From contig OZ020612.1 of the NCBI GenBank assembly GCA_963971575.1, positions 186,001-250,000 on the forward strand: a stretch of DNA of 64,000 nucleotides, written 5' to 3'. The stretch's first letter is position 1; each line of letters opens with the position of its first letter. Positions 33,201-45,682 of this stretch are shown here, in pieces. The stretch is from Liopterus haemorrhoidalis (Eukaryota; Arthropoda; Insecta; Coleoptera; Dytiscidae). The translations under genes and the position numbers were made by a program. The notes under the pieces were generated by a model. That model saw only the letters and a list, made by a program, of their open reading frames with translations. It was not told the DNA's origin and searched no databases.

Positions 33201-33476
33201 GTATTTCGTGCTCCTCCTATACGAAGTACTTTACCAGCATTTTATGCCATTATTTTGCATTTTACCGCTTCCTTTGCAATTAACCGGCAATTGATACATC
33301 AATGGGCCAGCTAACGGCCACGGGGACACCGGGGTACTGGCCCATTATGCCGGGGAGTATGTGCTTGAACAGTACTGGCCCGTATAAAAATGTTTGCTGG
33401 GAACTATGTATGTTTAAAAACGTATATTATGTATGGTTCGGTATTATCGACGGATATAAACAAACATGGCCTATAT
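30246..33476. other. Intron stretch with short repeat fragments
   Basis: Contains a GTCT microsatellite (about 30723-30737), two pieces of a shared repeat around TATCAAATGAAAGCTC (about 30807 and 31910), and a CTGA/GACT microsatellite (31093-31112). Isolated hAT-like ends occur at 31024 (TAGTGTTTCCCAACC) and 31902. A CAGCAAACAGCAGACAG-type run lies at 32310-32370. A PLE-like block is at about 32005-32050 and an unassigned GC-richer patch at 33100-33380. No gene is supported. Confidence 0.5.
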
Positions 33477-33662
33477 CAGTGTTTCTTGAACTTTCGACTG
33501 TTGTGGACCACTCTTAGAATTCCATGCTAACCGCGGACCACCAACATTAAGATTATTTTTTTGCGAAAAATTATTAATATTAATGAAATTTTCCGTACGC
33601 GGATCACCAAGAACGACCCGCGGACCACCAGTGGTCCACCGACTACCGTTTGAGAATCACTG
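33477..33662. mobile_element. hAT MITE (CAGTGTTTCT family), 186 bp
   Basis: Ends CAGTGTTTCTTGAACTTTCG and CCGTTTGAGAATCACTG are inverted repeats. Flanks GCCTATAT and GTCTATAT form an 8-bp duplication with one mismatch. Internal GTGGACCAC / GTGGTCCAC and CGCGGACCAC motifs are shared with the copies at 48748 and 56507. Confidence 0.85.
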
Positions 33663-34428
33663 GTCTATATAATATACGTATCTAGGTATAACAAGTATAA
33701 AGCAGAAAGAAAAAAATATAGAATTTTACCATATTAATGGATCCTTTGAGGACCCAGATATCTGTTTAATGAAATTTTTGTGTATTTGATTTGGTACCCA
33801 AAATCAAATATTCGGAACTTGGGGTCCGAAACCGAGTATCTGGAATCATATACTCGAAAATTACGAATCTAGTTTTATCCGAAAAGCAGAACCGGGGGCC
33901 CGTAAAACTGATTATGATTCCCAGCAATAATTAAAATTATTTTTATATAACGGATCAAAATGATTTTTTATTAATATCTATTAAACTGTAGAATATTTAA
34001 AATAAATGATTGTTCCCTTAAACTTATAACTTTTGTAACTATTATAATCTAACCGACCTTATATCTTTCATAGTTTATGAGATCCCAGTGGTGTAACTAA
34101 TGAACTAGATACTCTGTATACAGATTTTTTGAATTATTATTTATAAACTTTAATTATATCAAAACAAATTTTAGTTAAGTCCGCCACTGCTATACACAAT
34201 GAAAATTCTACACTGTACTAAAGAAAACTTTAACAAAGTTGGGAAATAATGTAATCCTCCTCTCCCACTCTTCGTCCTTCACCTTCTAAACACTCGGTCA
34301 CCCAGATAAATGTCCTCAATTATTCATTGCTACCTGCTACCTATCTGATCTGTTGTTCCGGCGGAAATGTCATGTCTGTGGTTTTAACCTCTGATCTATG
34401 TGTTCTTACTTGTGACCTGCTGCTGCAG
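33663..34428. other. End of Oamb intron, repeat fragment
   Basis: At 34047-34090, ACCGACCTTATATC and ATAGTTTATGAGATC match a block at about 6348-6380, so a small repeat family is shared. The intron ends in TGCTGCTGCAG. Confidence 0.5.
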
Positions 34429-34645
34429 GTGGACGAGGACGAGAAGAGCAACGCCACCCGGCTGGCCGTGAACCCGCCCTGCCCCTGGAAGTGCGAGCTG
34501 ACCAACGAGGCCGGCTACGTGGTGTACTCCGCGCTTGGATCCTTCTACATCCCCATGTTCGTGATGCTCTTCTTCTACTGGAGGATATACAAGGCGGCCG
34601 TACGCACTACCAGAGCCATCAATCAGGGATTCAGGACAACCAAAG
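34429..34645 (+). CDS. Oamb: Octopamine receptor Oamb, exon for extracellular loop 2 and TM5
   Basis: The exon encodes 72 codons plus one base, from a CTGCTGCAG acceptor (phase 0) to a CAAAG/GTATCG donor (phase 1). It begins with an acidic stretch and an N-glycosylation sequon (N8-A-T10). Then comes CPWKCEL, with the loop-2 cysteine that pairs with TM3, and TM5 YSALGSFYIPMFVMLFFYW. Ser34 and Ser38 lie 8 and 4 residues before Pro42, so they occupy positions 5.42 and 5.46, the serines that contact the catechol or phenol ring in amine receptors. It ends with YKAAVRTTRAINQGFRTTK, typical of Oamb. Loop 2 is short compared with Drosophila Oamb, which carries a long insertion here. Codon use is strikingly GC-rich compared with the third exon. 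Confidence 0.95.
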
Positions 34646-35227
34646 GTATCGAAAAAAGTTAGTGATGTCAAATAAATCTATATTTACCTAACTATTAAGG
34701 ATTATATATGATTAAAGCAGTAGTCATCATTCTTTTTGCATGCGTAACGCACTTATGAAGGATCAAAAATTTAATTTAGCACACTAAGGCTGCGAACATA
34801 CAGAAAGCCGGCACCGGCTTTACTGGCAACAAGCGCTGATCTGCCGCAGTATCTGTCCATGTTTTCAAATATAACCGCACACGCTGTGTACTAGTCGGCG
34901 CCGGTCGGTGTCGGCTACCCGCTTACCGAAACATTTAAGCAGTTTAACCAGTTTGTTGTCGGCGCAGAAACAAAAATATATTTAAAAAATCTTGCATCAT
35001 CTTCTTTTAATTGAGGAAAAAAGGTGGTGGTATTCCCCATATTTACGTCTCTCTTGGTTTATTGCATGAAAACCTTTTCTTTTTGGTTCCATTTTTAAAT
35101 ATAGTGATTCTGTTAGAAACAAATCATCCAAAGATTAATCAGAACTCGCCATTTTCAGTAATTCAACATATAATTGAGCCAATATACGAAAGAGCTATAC
35201 ACTTTCAAAACTAGCGTTAATTTTAAC
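34646..35227. other. Start of second Oamb intron (34646-49794)
   Basis: At about 34785-34930, GC-rich motifs AAAGCCGGCACCGGC and GTCGGCGCCGG recur in an inverted-like way and suggest an eroded TIR element. No clear ends were found. Confidence 0.4.
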
Positions 35228-35751
35228 CAGGGCTTCAAACCATTATCTTTTTCGTTTCGGTTTTCGTTCCGGTTCAATTAAAAAAATATATATCGGTTCG
35301 GTTCCGGTTTTCGTTCCGGCAAAAATAACGGTTTTTTTCGGTTTTCGGTTTTCGGTTCAGTTCCGAGTGATAAATTTTTAAATGCTTTTATTTGTATTTT
35401 AGAAATTTATTTTCTATTATAATTTAGAAGAACATTTTATTCCTTATTCTGTGATAATCATACCAAGGTCGCTGCCAGGGGAGTTCTGGGCGTTCAACCT
35501 CCCTCCCCCGAAATAATAGAAGCGCATTTTTTTAAATTATCAGTTAAAAAATTACGAATTACAATTTTTTTCTGCTCATCAGTTTAAAAAATAATCTTAA
35601 ATAAAATGTATTTTATATTCACTCACATAAACGTTATCTGAACCGAAATAAACCGATATTTTTTTTCGGTTCAGTTCCGGTTTTCGTTCCGACAAAAATA
35701 ACAGTTTTTTTCGGTTTTCGGTTTTCGGTTCAGTTCCGGTTCGAAGCCCTG
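35228..35751. mobile_element. hAT-type element, 524 bp, perfect 8-bp TSD
   Basis: Ends CAGGGCTTCAAACC and GGTTCGAAGCCCTG are inverted repeats with one mismatch. Perfect duplications ATTTTAAC flank it at 35220-35227 and 35752-35759. Both subterminal regions carry arrays of CGGTTTTCGTTCCGG / TTTCGGTTTTCGG units in direct orientation, a typical layout of subterminal binding arrays in hAT elements. No coding sequence. Confidence 0.93.
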
Positions 35752-35757
35752 ATTTTA

Positions 35758-35860
35758 ACATTAAATTTGTTTTGGCATCCCAAATAATCATCATTCACTT
35801 ACTAAATACCTGCGAAACCCTGAAATATGTGAAAATTAACACTTCACATCAATTTTTACT
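35758..35860 (-). mobile_element. Penelope-like 3' terminal unit, family C (copy C4), partial
   Basis: Begins within the unit at AAATTTGTTTTGGCATCCCA directly beside the hAT element's right duplication, and runs to the ACTTCACATCAATTTTT end. The hAT insertion lies at its edge and probably split or truncated it. Confidence 0.65.
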
Positions 35861-37505
35861 ATTTTCATTTCACTAAACACGAATATCTACCATCTTGAAG
35901 CGGACCAAAGGGTTATTATCTGACCGGTTTTGTCTCAAAATTTTTTGAGACATAAAAGTGTTAACAAGTAAAAAAAAAAATTTGTATAGTAAGCCCCTCC
36001 TAAGAATAACTCCTGAGTGAGCCTGCATGAGCATGAGATTGTTTAAAAGTAGTAAAAAGTAGTAGAATCTCGTACAACTAGTTTTGATTTACTTGCACTA
36101 TTTATAATTTTGATTGAATTAGTTGAAGGCACTTGTTGAAACATTTTCAAAAAGGAATTAATAAAAACAATTAGTTTTATTAATTCCTTTTCAATTTTTT
36201 TTTCATCCCTTTCCAATTTCAAAAAGGCCTATAATCTGAAACATGTATAAAAAAATTTTTTGAAACAATATCCGAATGAATTTATTTTATACTTTTTCAA
36301 AATGTGTTAACGAGTACCTTCAAATAATTCAATTAGAATAATTTTAAATGAATCATTAAAAATAATTGTAGGTACCAGTACATTGTTTTCTTTTTATCTT
36401 ATTTCTTCCGGGTTGTATTTTTTTAATGGAATAAATGCGTAGAGTAGGCAAAATGTTTCATGTACGAATGGCAATAAGCATTTGAATTCTCTCCTAATTT
36501 CTTTACGCAAGTCTTTCGAAATGACACCCCATACCAGAGCAGCGGACAAAAACATAAATTACGTCAAAAGTTGTAAAGTCCAGATCTAAGTTATCCTAGG
36601 AGTAAAAGCAAGAAGAGAAGATAGTTTCGATTAAGTTTGTAATGTTGTTTTTGTGAAAATAAACTGTTGTGTGTGAGGTGTTGTGTGTAGTGTAGGGTAT
36701 AAAGTTATGTTGGTCGCAGATAGAATAGTGTCACACATAGGTACTCGCTATCAAGTTTAAATGCCCGGGAGTATTAGGAGCGAGCTAAAAACCTCCTCCG
36801 CATAGTTAGTAAACTTAAATCTAGATAAGGGTTTGTAAACTGAAAAGAAGGATAAGAAATACGCTTAAACTGATGTCTTCAGAGACGTTCCAACACTCCA
36901 GCCCTCTCCAACACTCCACAACTCCCGGTTAACAATTCTTGAACGTCATCTATTAAAACTTTCGACCATAATATGTTTGATATTGTTTCCTGTTTAATAC
37001 GTAATGAAATAATGGTCGTGTATTGAACATTGGTTCTTGGAATTGTCGGATATCGAGTACAATAACGTGCTCACTTCCAAAGAAACGCCTTTAATATTGA
37101 TTTCAACTTTGTTAAATATATATGAATATGACTTGAAATAAAAATAGAAGAGACCTGGATAAATAATGGACACCGACATCCTTTCACAATTACCAGCCAC
37201 TTATTTCAATCGCCATTTATCAGTCTCGATGGTATGAAACATATGAGAAGCAAGATTGGATATCCTTCGACCTGTGAGAACACCGCGCGCTAGATGGTGA
37301 GAACCACTGACAAAAGTTCTGAATCTGTCAGTGTATTCCGCACAGTTTTGTATGAATTTATGTTTAACACACATTACTGTGAATTAAACATTGCGATGGC
37401 AGAATTTGTTTTTCATTTTGACATTACATTACATTATTATTTTACAATTTGGGAATGTTCGAATAATCCGCAATATAGGGTAATATGAGACTGTATAATG
37501 TAGAC
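35861..37505. other. Intron stretch; small hairpin at 36148-36193
   Basis: AAAAGGAATTAATAAAA and its exact inverse TTTTATTAATTCCTTTT (about 36148-36193) form a 17-bp hairpin with an 8-base loop. Otherwise nothing is recognised. A GTGT-rich run is at about 36667-36705. Confidence 0.5.
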
Positions 37506-37820
37506 CAGCCCTGGGCAAATAGCGGCCGGCGCTGAAATTCTATCCGGCCCGCGAAGCATTTTATACATTATTGTGTCTTGCAAAAATATTAGTCTGTCCA
37601 ATATTCTTTCAAATTTTAATTTTTTCAAATTTCCTTTTCAATTTTTTATTTTAAATTGCATAATAAATACATGTTTTGGTTTAAAAATATTGATTTTAAA
37701 ATTTATAAAACATCCTTTGTAACAAAAACAATATTATAAATCAGAAAAAAAATTCTTTGGCCCGTAGTCAAATTTTCAACCGCAATCTGGCCTGACAGTC
37801 AAAAGATTTGCCCACCCCTG
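37506..37820. mobile_element. hAT MITE, 315 bp, perfect 8-bp TSD
   Basis: Ends CAGCCCTGGGCAAATAG and ATTTGCCCACCCCTG are inverted repeats, flanked by the perfect duplication ATGTAGAC (37498-37505 and 37821-37828). Inner CGGCC/GGCC motifs are symmetrical. This CAG(G/C)(G/C)(C/G)TGGGCAAA terminus is typical of a widespread animal hAT MITE group. Non-coding. Confidence 0.93.
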
Positions 37821-37828
37821 ATGTAGAC

Positions 37829-40426
37829 TCTACTGCATATGCACAACCAAAATTTCTTTGAGGGGGAGTCTCAGCCATTTTTTTTTTCTTAGGGAGCTTA
37901 GTAGCCATAATATTTTCTTGTAGAACTCACGTTCCATGTTTAAAAACGTGTTTTTTGCGTCATGGGGGGGGGGGGGGTCAAACTCGTGAATCTTCCATGA
38001 GTATGCGCCTTCTCTATTGTATAACAAAAAAAAAACCTTTTATTGTCCTGTGTCCCTCTGTTCGGTAGAAATTGTAACCAAACGGCTTGACCTAGAAAAT
38101 TGATATTTATCCGAAATATGGAATACACTGAGATTTGAAAAAACATATCGCCTGAAAAATATGTACTTATAATATTAAAATATGAAAAATATAATTGAAT
38201 CTTTTAAAAACCATTTATCTCTATTTTCTATGTTTTGAAAAAATTAGAAAAAAAACTGTTTTACTTCCTACAGAAATTTTTTCAGATAGAAATAAATAAT
38301 AAAAATAAGTTTAATACAATGTTTTCGAAATGTTTTTCAACGTGCTTATAGGTAGTTTCTAGTAGCAATAATCTGTTTTTCCTTATTTCCTTTTTAATAT
38401 TTTTTATTATGGACATTAATAGTTACCATTTTTTACCATAAAACTGGAAAACCATAGAAATGCAACAAATTAACCATTAAAAATAAACTTTTATAAAAAA
38501 ATTTACATCATCTTTAGGGACCAAAGATTCAAATTTAATTCTTTAGCAGTAACTTAATAATCATTAAGAGGACTCGTCTGCCAACTGTACGAATCACGAA
38601 TTTTAGTGCTGAAATACAATATTATGTGGCGCTTGAAAGGTTTCTGCAACCAACAAGATTTTCAAAACAATGAAACAAGAGTAAGCGAAGGCCTGCAGCA
38701 TGGATGGCTCTCTACACTAAACCTTGCGTATATCTACAATAATATGAATCTAAATTAAACACAGTTTGCCGATTTTGGTTGAGGTGGTTTTTGAAACAAA
38801 TGATTCAGTTCATTTCTTAGGATCGTACGGAACTAAGTATTATTTTTATCTGCTTGCATCCTAAATATAAGCGAGTTTTTGTTAATGTTGCCAAATCTGC
38901 CCAAAATATGGCAATTTAAATATCAAATCAAATAACACTTCACTCAATAAGTCTCCAGTCTGACATATATATGGCAACACTGTTGACAGGCTCATATGAT
39001 TTCTGGATAGTACCAACCTTCAAACGATACGTGGGAAAATTTCATGACATTCTGACAGTTAGTTTAGAGGTTACAGTGGATTTAGTGGTTCCAGTTTTGT
39101 AATTTTCAAAAGAATGGATAAAAAAGAATTTCGTGGGTTGATTAAATATTGTTTTTTATGGAAAAAAATACTGTTGAAGCCAAACAGTGGCTTGATAAGC
39201 GTTATAGAGTTTAAATCAATTAATTAATTTAAATTTTTTTAATTTTAGGAACGTTGGAATGAATGTATCACTCTTGAAGGAGATGTTGACGAATAAAGTC
39301 GAATTTCTAAAAAAAAAATTGTTTTTCTTATTTAGACCGGAGACTTATTTAGCGACGTGGTATTAATTTATATTGTCTTAAATAAAACTAAAATTTCTTA
39401 TAAAAGCCCGGTTTGCTATGACAAAAATAGTCAGTCTCATTAAATTATTAAAAGTCATTAGATTTCAAAATTTAATTCTGCACGATCCTAAAAATGAACT
39501 GATTGAACATATATGAAATATGCATTTATCGAAAAACAAATATTATTTTTAAATTTTGAGTACCTACAGTATGAAATGAAAGCTTTTTATTTGTTGATTA
39601 ACGATCAAATTATTATTTTTGAAAAAAAAAGCAAACAAAAATGTCAACCAATAATGTATTAGACATCTATTTTTTTCCCACAAGCACTAATCTAAAATCC
39701 TGCGAAATTTTTAGTAATGCACGTTGATATACCGGTATAATATAATAGGATTTTATCGGGGCGATTATTTTATAAAGTAACTCACATTGCTATTCCACGT
39801 GGTTTCGTTGAGAGGATTTACTTATCTGCTTACATAATATTTGTAAACCTGACTTCCACAATTTTCTGAACTATGATTTAGTATCATGCGTCATAATTTA
39901 CGTGACTTTTGAGCTACGATTTAGTATTCTAAATGATAAAACTGTCTGGACTTCTCGAATATAGTTTTGTTATCTAGTGCTAGATATTCAGCATTTGATC
40001 TTCCAAATGGGCTTGCCTTCAGGGGCGTCCAGAGACAGAGGGAGCCAGAACAAATTATCCAACTGGATTATTTTTACAAATAGTTATCCAATTTTATGAT
40101 TTACGATTTGAATGAATAATTTCTTTAATTTCTTTGACGGCAATTGTAACACGAGATAAATGCAATAACATTAATGCATTGAATAAAGAGAGAAATCAAT
40201 AGTAAAGACATGTTAATTTAGTGTTTCTAGTGCTGACTGTCAGAACATATAACGTGATATAACCAAAAACTTAAAATCTTTATTTATTGAAAAAAAAAAA
40301 AAAAAATACAAAAAATACATAGCAAAATGAATTCAAAGTACATGATTTATTAAACCATGTTTACAATATTTACCCAAAAATAATAAATAGTATTTTAAGA
40401 TAAAAATGTATGTTCATAGGTAATTT
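37829..40426. other. Intron stretch without bounded features
   Basis: A G-run is at 37963-37976. A fragment around GAAATGAAAGCTTTTTATTT at about 39578 belongs to the small shared repeat also seen at 30807, 31910 and 60930. Nothing else is supported. Confidence 0.5.
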
Positions 40427-40822
40427 TCATACAAAATAACACACATGGCTTAAGCGATTCGTAATGAGCCTGCATACTTGGTTTATAGCTTTGCTTAAAC
40501 TACTCTGGCTCATGCAATTAAAAATGGAGTTCCCCACAGCTTTTTGGTCAAAACTAGTTGCCAAAAAATTGATAGTTCCTAACACTTTGAGATGTAGTCG
40601 AAGTTCGTCTTGCCTTGCAGGTTGTCCATTATGTAGTGGTTGCAAAATTTCGTAGAAAATCATTTCTTTTGCCAGCCGAAAAAAATTTCTAAAACTCTCA
40701 TTAGCTATTTCAAATGGATTTTCTGTGTCTCTTATAAATTTTCGTTCTATGCGAAGATTGTTCTTAAAAATACCAAGTACATATTTATGATAATTTATAA
40801 TGTTTATAAATTTATTTTTCAT
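40427..40822 (-). pseudogene. PIF/Harbinger transposase fragment (HARBI1-like N-terminal region)
   Basis: An uninterrupted 131-codon minus-strand frame includes IRDTENPFEIANESFRNFFR, then LHLKVLGTINFLATSFDQKAVG and CMSQSSLSKAINQVCRLI. This is the characteristic order of the helix-turn-helix region preceding the DDE nuclease in Harbinger transposases (R...NPFE, FR..K, L..L.FLATG.YQ..VG, SQSTVSR.I..V). The catalytic DDE part is missing: the frame ends just after the SQSSLSK block and nothing similar follows. It is a truncated copy. The foldback element at 14090 has a Harbinger-like TAA duplication, but no direct link between the two can be shown. Confidence 0.8.
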
Positions 40823-43084
40823 TACCTGTTGTCATCTTCTTCGGCAATTAAATGAACTAAAACATGGATTAATAACATTTTCTTATTAAATAAAAATGTT
40901 TAACATAAATACAATTTCTGAAAACTTTACAATTTGATGCAGTGTCAGACATAACCTCAAATTTAGCGCTATAGAGAGATATATCTGGCTGTAGCTTAAA
41001 TAAAAATTTAAGGATTTATTTAACGTTAAATGATGACCATAATTGCACTTCACGCTAAAGCCTGTAGACCTTCACATTTAAAGAGCTTAAATATTTAACT
41101 GAAATGACCATAATCGCACCATAAGTCTGGCCTCAGACCCGATTTAGCTACACAATTTCTTTATGTAATTAACTGTCATCAATCAGTATTTTTGGACCTT
41201 TTGTGGCGATCCTCTCGGTAGCTTCACCGTGGATAACGACCATACACGTAAACATATCTCATATATTATATTTTCCAGAAATAAAAGAACAATTTTTATC
41301 TATGTTTTCAGTTTGTATCAATCAACACGCAATTCTTCCAAACAATAATTTCTATCAATCGATTTTCATCAGTCATCGAACCCGTAATTATCGTTTTTTA
41401 GGGTGTGGGGGGGTTTATTATTTTCCCGGGGCCCAGGCATGGAATTATAGACTTACCGGGGCCCGCTTTCAGTGTCCAGCTTCACTCACTTACTAGATAT
41501 CTTCGAAATCCTAAAAGGTGTGAATACTGGAAATGTGAACACTTGAAAATTCAAACCACATCAAATAATTATTTCTGGTTTTATGTAAGTAATTCTTTTA
41601 ATAAGCTGGATAGTATCCTCTCGCCGTAGTTTGGGGAGTCCTGGTGTAAAGGAATATAGAACTTTTGCGCTACCCGGTAGCCTGGACATCCCTTTATTTA
41701 ACACAATAGAGATATGTTTTAGTAAGCATTTTGGTTGGTCGTAAGCCACATTGAAATAGTGGAGAGTTGTAAAGAGCATGGTCAGCAGAAAAAAGGGTCC
41801 ATTATAAATCCAAGAATCTCGAAACTTTTCTTAAATTCTTTCTTGCATTCAAGAAAGTAAATTGCTTTAACTCTAAATCGAATTTATCGGATTGAGCCAC
41901 TTCTCTTTCTGGAAATTTCATGGTAGAATCTTCAGAGGTTTATTAAAACTTCTTTGATTGACGAGATTTATAAAAATGATAATATTTTGTTTAAATTACG
42001 TTGGAATTTTGAAAAAGTATTTTTGGAACATGGCGAGATTATCTGCTCTGATAGGATCATGTCGTGGAGCGGTGTTACACGGAACCGTTGTCGTTAGTTT
42101 GAATATTGCCAGATCACCGCTGATTTCAGCACGGCTTGGAATATATCACCCCTCAGTGGCATTCCAAGAGGTGGGCGCCTCGACGCTTCGGGTGGTGGGT
42201 GCCACCACTAACGGATAACATCATCGATTCAAGATTTATTTTATTGATCAAATAGTGGCCATCTCTTACACATATATGTATCTATGGGTTTTTACTTTTT
42301 ATTTTATTTTATATACTGCAAGTTGTTTATTTATTTCTTCCTCTCTAAATTTTTTGCCGTTACTAATTAAGCTTGAAAGCAAAGTCTAACATACACGTGT
42401 TGTTCCGTTAAGTCAGCCGCGATGGCACTGGCTACTGGAATTCCTTGAACTTGTTCGGGAAAATTTCGAAGACATGTGAAAACAGACTAATTATATTTTC
42501 TGGCCGCGCGCGGGTTTTCTGGATATGCATACAGGCCTTCATCAAGAGGCATTGCTTTTCTGTTCATCATCTGATTTTGGAATGATATTTTATGTTCTGA
42601 ATCACACGGGCGATTGATATACACGCGGCGATCCTATATACATATATTGACAAAGCACTCTAATGAATATTCGAAATTCTATCATTTAACTTTATAAAAA
42701 ATTCTTTATAATATTTAATTTCGTTCTACAATAAGATTGTTAAATTTGCCAATTATATCTACTGAAAATAACTATGCAAAAAACAAAATGTTGATGATAT
42801 TATTTATAACGCGTAAAAAGTGTTTTAAGATATTAATTGTCATCACTGTTGTTTTATGTCATAAGTTTATATTGTTATATAAAGATTGCAGTAGACATTA
42901 TTTTATTTTTTCATAGCCAACCCTTATGTAATTACTTTTTGAACTCATGGTATTTATAATTAATAGAGTAATATTTTTTGTAAAGTAAATTACTGCTAGT
43001 AGAATTTGTACATAAAATTATAATATTTTATGCGTATTAGGTAATAATAAAAAATATTAATTTTTTAATGTAAATTTATTTTAC
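40823..43084. other. Intron stretch without recognised features
   Basis: No gene supported. A GC-richer patch at 42050-42215 was inspected on both strands and not recognised. Confidence 0.45.
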
Positions 43085-43210
43085 AATGCATTATTCTTAT
43101 AAAATAATATTTTCACCAACTCGCGTAAAAAATGGATAGATATTTTATTGGTCCGCGTAAATAAATGTCTTTTTATCGGTCCGTGGTAAGATTTAGGTTG
43201 ATAAACACTG
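43085..43210 (+). mobile_element. 3' end fragment of a CAGTG-type hAT element
   Basis: ATTGGTCCGCGTAAATAAAT, ATCGGTCCGTGG and the terminus TTAGGTTGATAAACACTG match the 3' ends of the 48748 and 56507 elements. The partner 5' end was not found within 1 kb upstream. Confidence 0.6.
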
Positions 43211-44285
43211 TTCTAAATTCTAATTTTGTAAAGAATTGATTTGTAAATTTGATATCAAGCAAGCTAATTCAACAACTAAATCTGAGAATTTATTTATTTA
43301 TTGATTCTTGATAATTTATATATTGATCCTCATCTTTTATCTTCACGTTTATTAGAAAATGTGTTTTTTTTAGTTTTTACATAATAATTTTTATGATATA
43401 AGAGAAAATCTACCTTTAAACATAAAATAAAAAACATGGTTTCATTTTGAACACCATATGTGTTTATTTTAGTTTGTCAATATTTCATTATTTATTTGTC
43501 AATAAATCAATTTCTTTATTAATTAATATGTATACTTATTTCACTATGCATAAACATTAACTTATAATATCTCCCAAACGAGGCGTTGTCAGAGGCGTTG
43601 ACGGGAATATGTCCAGAGGATTTATTTTATTTCTAAGTCTAAAATTTATATTTTAAATTAGTAGACTTCAATCTGAAATATCCTGTAAATAAAAAATAGG
43701 TCTGTTCGTAGATCCATTTCTAATGATTTATTATCGTCAGACGCAAGTCCAGAGTTCGTAATAGTGCTGCCCTTATATCTTGTAATTATCTACCTCTCAT
43801 TTCTTGTGTGATACTAAACTTAAAAAACAATGCTAGTATATTATCAATCCTGCTGAGTGATCTTTTTCAATCTTCCCTCTGGTTAAAGCCTGTTCAATCT
43901 TTCTCTTCATTTACTGTTATATATAACAGCATGTAAAATCGTAGCTGGAGGAATTTTGAAAAATGTTTAACAAAAAATAATGTTATTTATATCCGGTTTT
44001 TCATGTTTTATAAGTTACGGATCTCGCAATATTTTAGCGTAGGAATATATTTTTGTTTTTGTTTCTTTATCATAAACATGTTTTTATTTGGAATACTTGC
44101 TGTTCCCATTAGAGGCAGGCACTGTAAATAATCCTTAATAAGAAGAATCCTCTGTTGATCCAGAGTCACATCGCTGAAATATATATGAGATTTGTTGACT
44201 GCGAATCCGCACAGAGGCGGCTCTGCATAAGCGCTCTGGAATCCTCCTGACTTCCAACGCCAACAAAAAAATGAATACACTAATG
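43211..44285. other. Intron stretch without recognised features
   Basis: No bounded repeats or coding features could be supported. Confidence 0.5.
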
Positions 44286-45195
44286 ATAATATTTCATGTT
44301 TTATAATCTTTTTATTATTTTTGTTAGGATAATGTAAAAAAACTTCGTAAGCATTATATCAATACTATATAGTTATGGCCAATATTAAGACGTTAATTTA
44401 ATAAGTAAAAATCAAAGATCTCCGAGTCCTTGTGAAACTTAGAAACTTCTAAAGACACAGGGCAGAAATTACAAGTCTTTGCCAACAAATATCTTCGCAA
44501 AATAATACGAATCAAATGACAAGACAAAATCTATAATAAAGATGTTTGGGATCGAACCAATCAACGCGAAACCATAAAAGAAACAAGAATTAGAAAGTGG
44601 AGATGGATTTGTCACATTTTTGTGGAGATACCCAGGCTGTCACTAAGTTGACCCTGGGTTGGAATCCGCAAGGGAACCGACGCAGAGGTCGTCCTGCCAA
44701 ACATAGCAAAGAACAGTCCTCCAGGAACTGAGTTTGGTAAATCCTGGAAACAAATTAAAACCCTATCGATTAGTAGACCCAGATAGCGAACCTTTGTTAT
44801 ATCCTTTGCTCCAGACAGCAGATATAGAAATTCAATGAATGAATTTAATAAGTAAAAACTGGGAGTAAAATCAATCAATGGTTTAGGTAAATAGCTAGTA
44901 TACTGTCTGAACGCAGTGCAGGGCCACAGCAGGACAATATTCAGCTGATTTCGCCTGAATTCGTTTGCATGTATCACTTTAGTACCAAGTAAAAGTGGCA
45001 CTCCATACTGAGCAGCGCCACTTGATTTTTACAGTTGTTAGAATTCTATTAGAACCAATTTCTTATTGTTGTTCGTAGTGGAGTATTTTAGGTAAAATTT
45101 ATCATATTCTTTTAAATTAACATATAATTACTTATTTATTATATAGAAATAAGTAAATCATGAGCAGCACTGTTGAAAATATTTCAAAAATTATA
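44286..45195 (+). repeat. Interspersed repeat F (copy F2), interrupted by an RTE-like insertion
   Basis: Collinear with F1 (15300-15955) on both sides of the insertion at 44412-44841. The F1 copy serves as the empty-site reference at TTAATTTAATAA. Confidence 0.75.
44412..44841 (+). mobile_element. 5'-truncated RTE-like retrotransposon with 17-bp TSD
   Basis: A 430-bp insert is flanked by AATTTAATAAGTAAAAA at 44395-44411 and 44842-44858. It encodes, with stops, VFANKYLRKIIRIK, VWDRTNQRETIKETRIRKWR then WIC, and LGWNPQGNRRRGRPAKH, the C-terminus of RTE-type elements. It ends in a short ATGA-type repeat (TTCAATGAATG), as is common for RTE 3' ends. Flanks and truncation are the hallmarks of target-primed reverse transcription. 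It is younger than repeat F. Confidence 0.9.
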
Positions 45196-45682
45196 TTTTC
45201 TCAATAATCACTCTTGATAAAATTTATATAAAAAATAAGGGTCGGCCTCCAGATATTATTATTTATTTATTATTATTAAGTTTCGCCAAGAAAAAACTTG
45301 AAGAATGGATTTTATTTTCAAATGTTTCAACCTATAATTAATTGTAAAAGTCGATAATTCGATACGTTAAATGCATTTTATTAATATCTATCAAATGTAA
45401 GTGGTTTACAACAAATTAAATACAAAAATAATAAAAAAAACGACTGCGAGCTTCTTGTAAGATGGTAAACATTGAAGCTGGAGGGGGTTCTGGTAGTAGT
45501 GCTGTAGTAGTGCCCTAGGGCTGTAGTAAAGTTTTGTATCTTGTTTTTCTCTAAATGCCACATTTATAATTCTATCTAATTTTATGGTGTCTTCAATTTT
45601 TGATAGAAATATTATTTCAGAGCTTTTTATTTTGGATATGTGTTATTCTATGGTGGTCCAGGATTCAGAGGCGTATGTCATA

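Noticed and set aside
33051..33517. Possible membrane-protein-like frames
   Set aside because: Hydrophobic residues reflect T-rich sequence. There are no splice sites, no family resemblance and no conserved motifs.
36440..36600. Possible non-LTR reverse transcriptase fragment on the minus strand
   Set aside because: A short translation looked vaguely like an RT C-terminus, but no conserved block could be matched.
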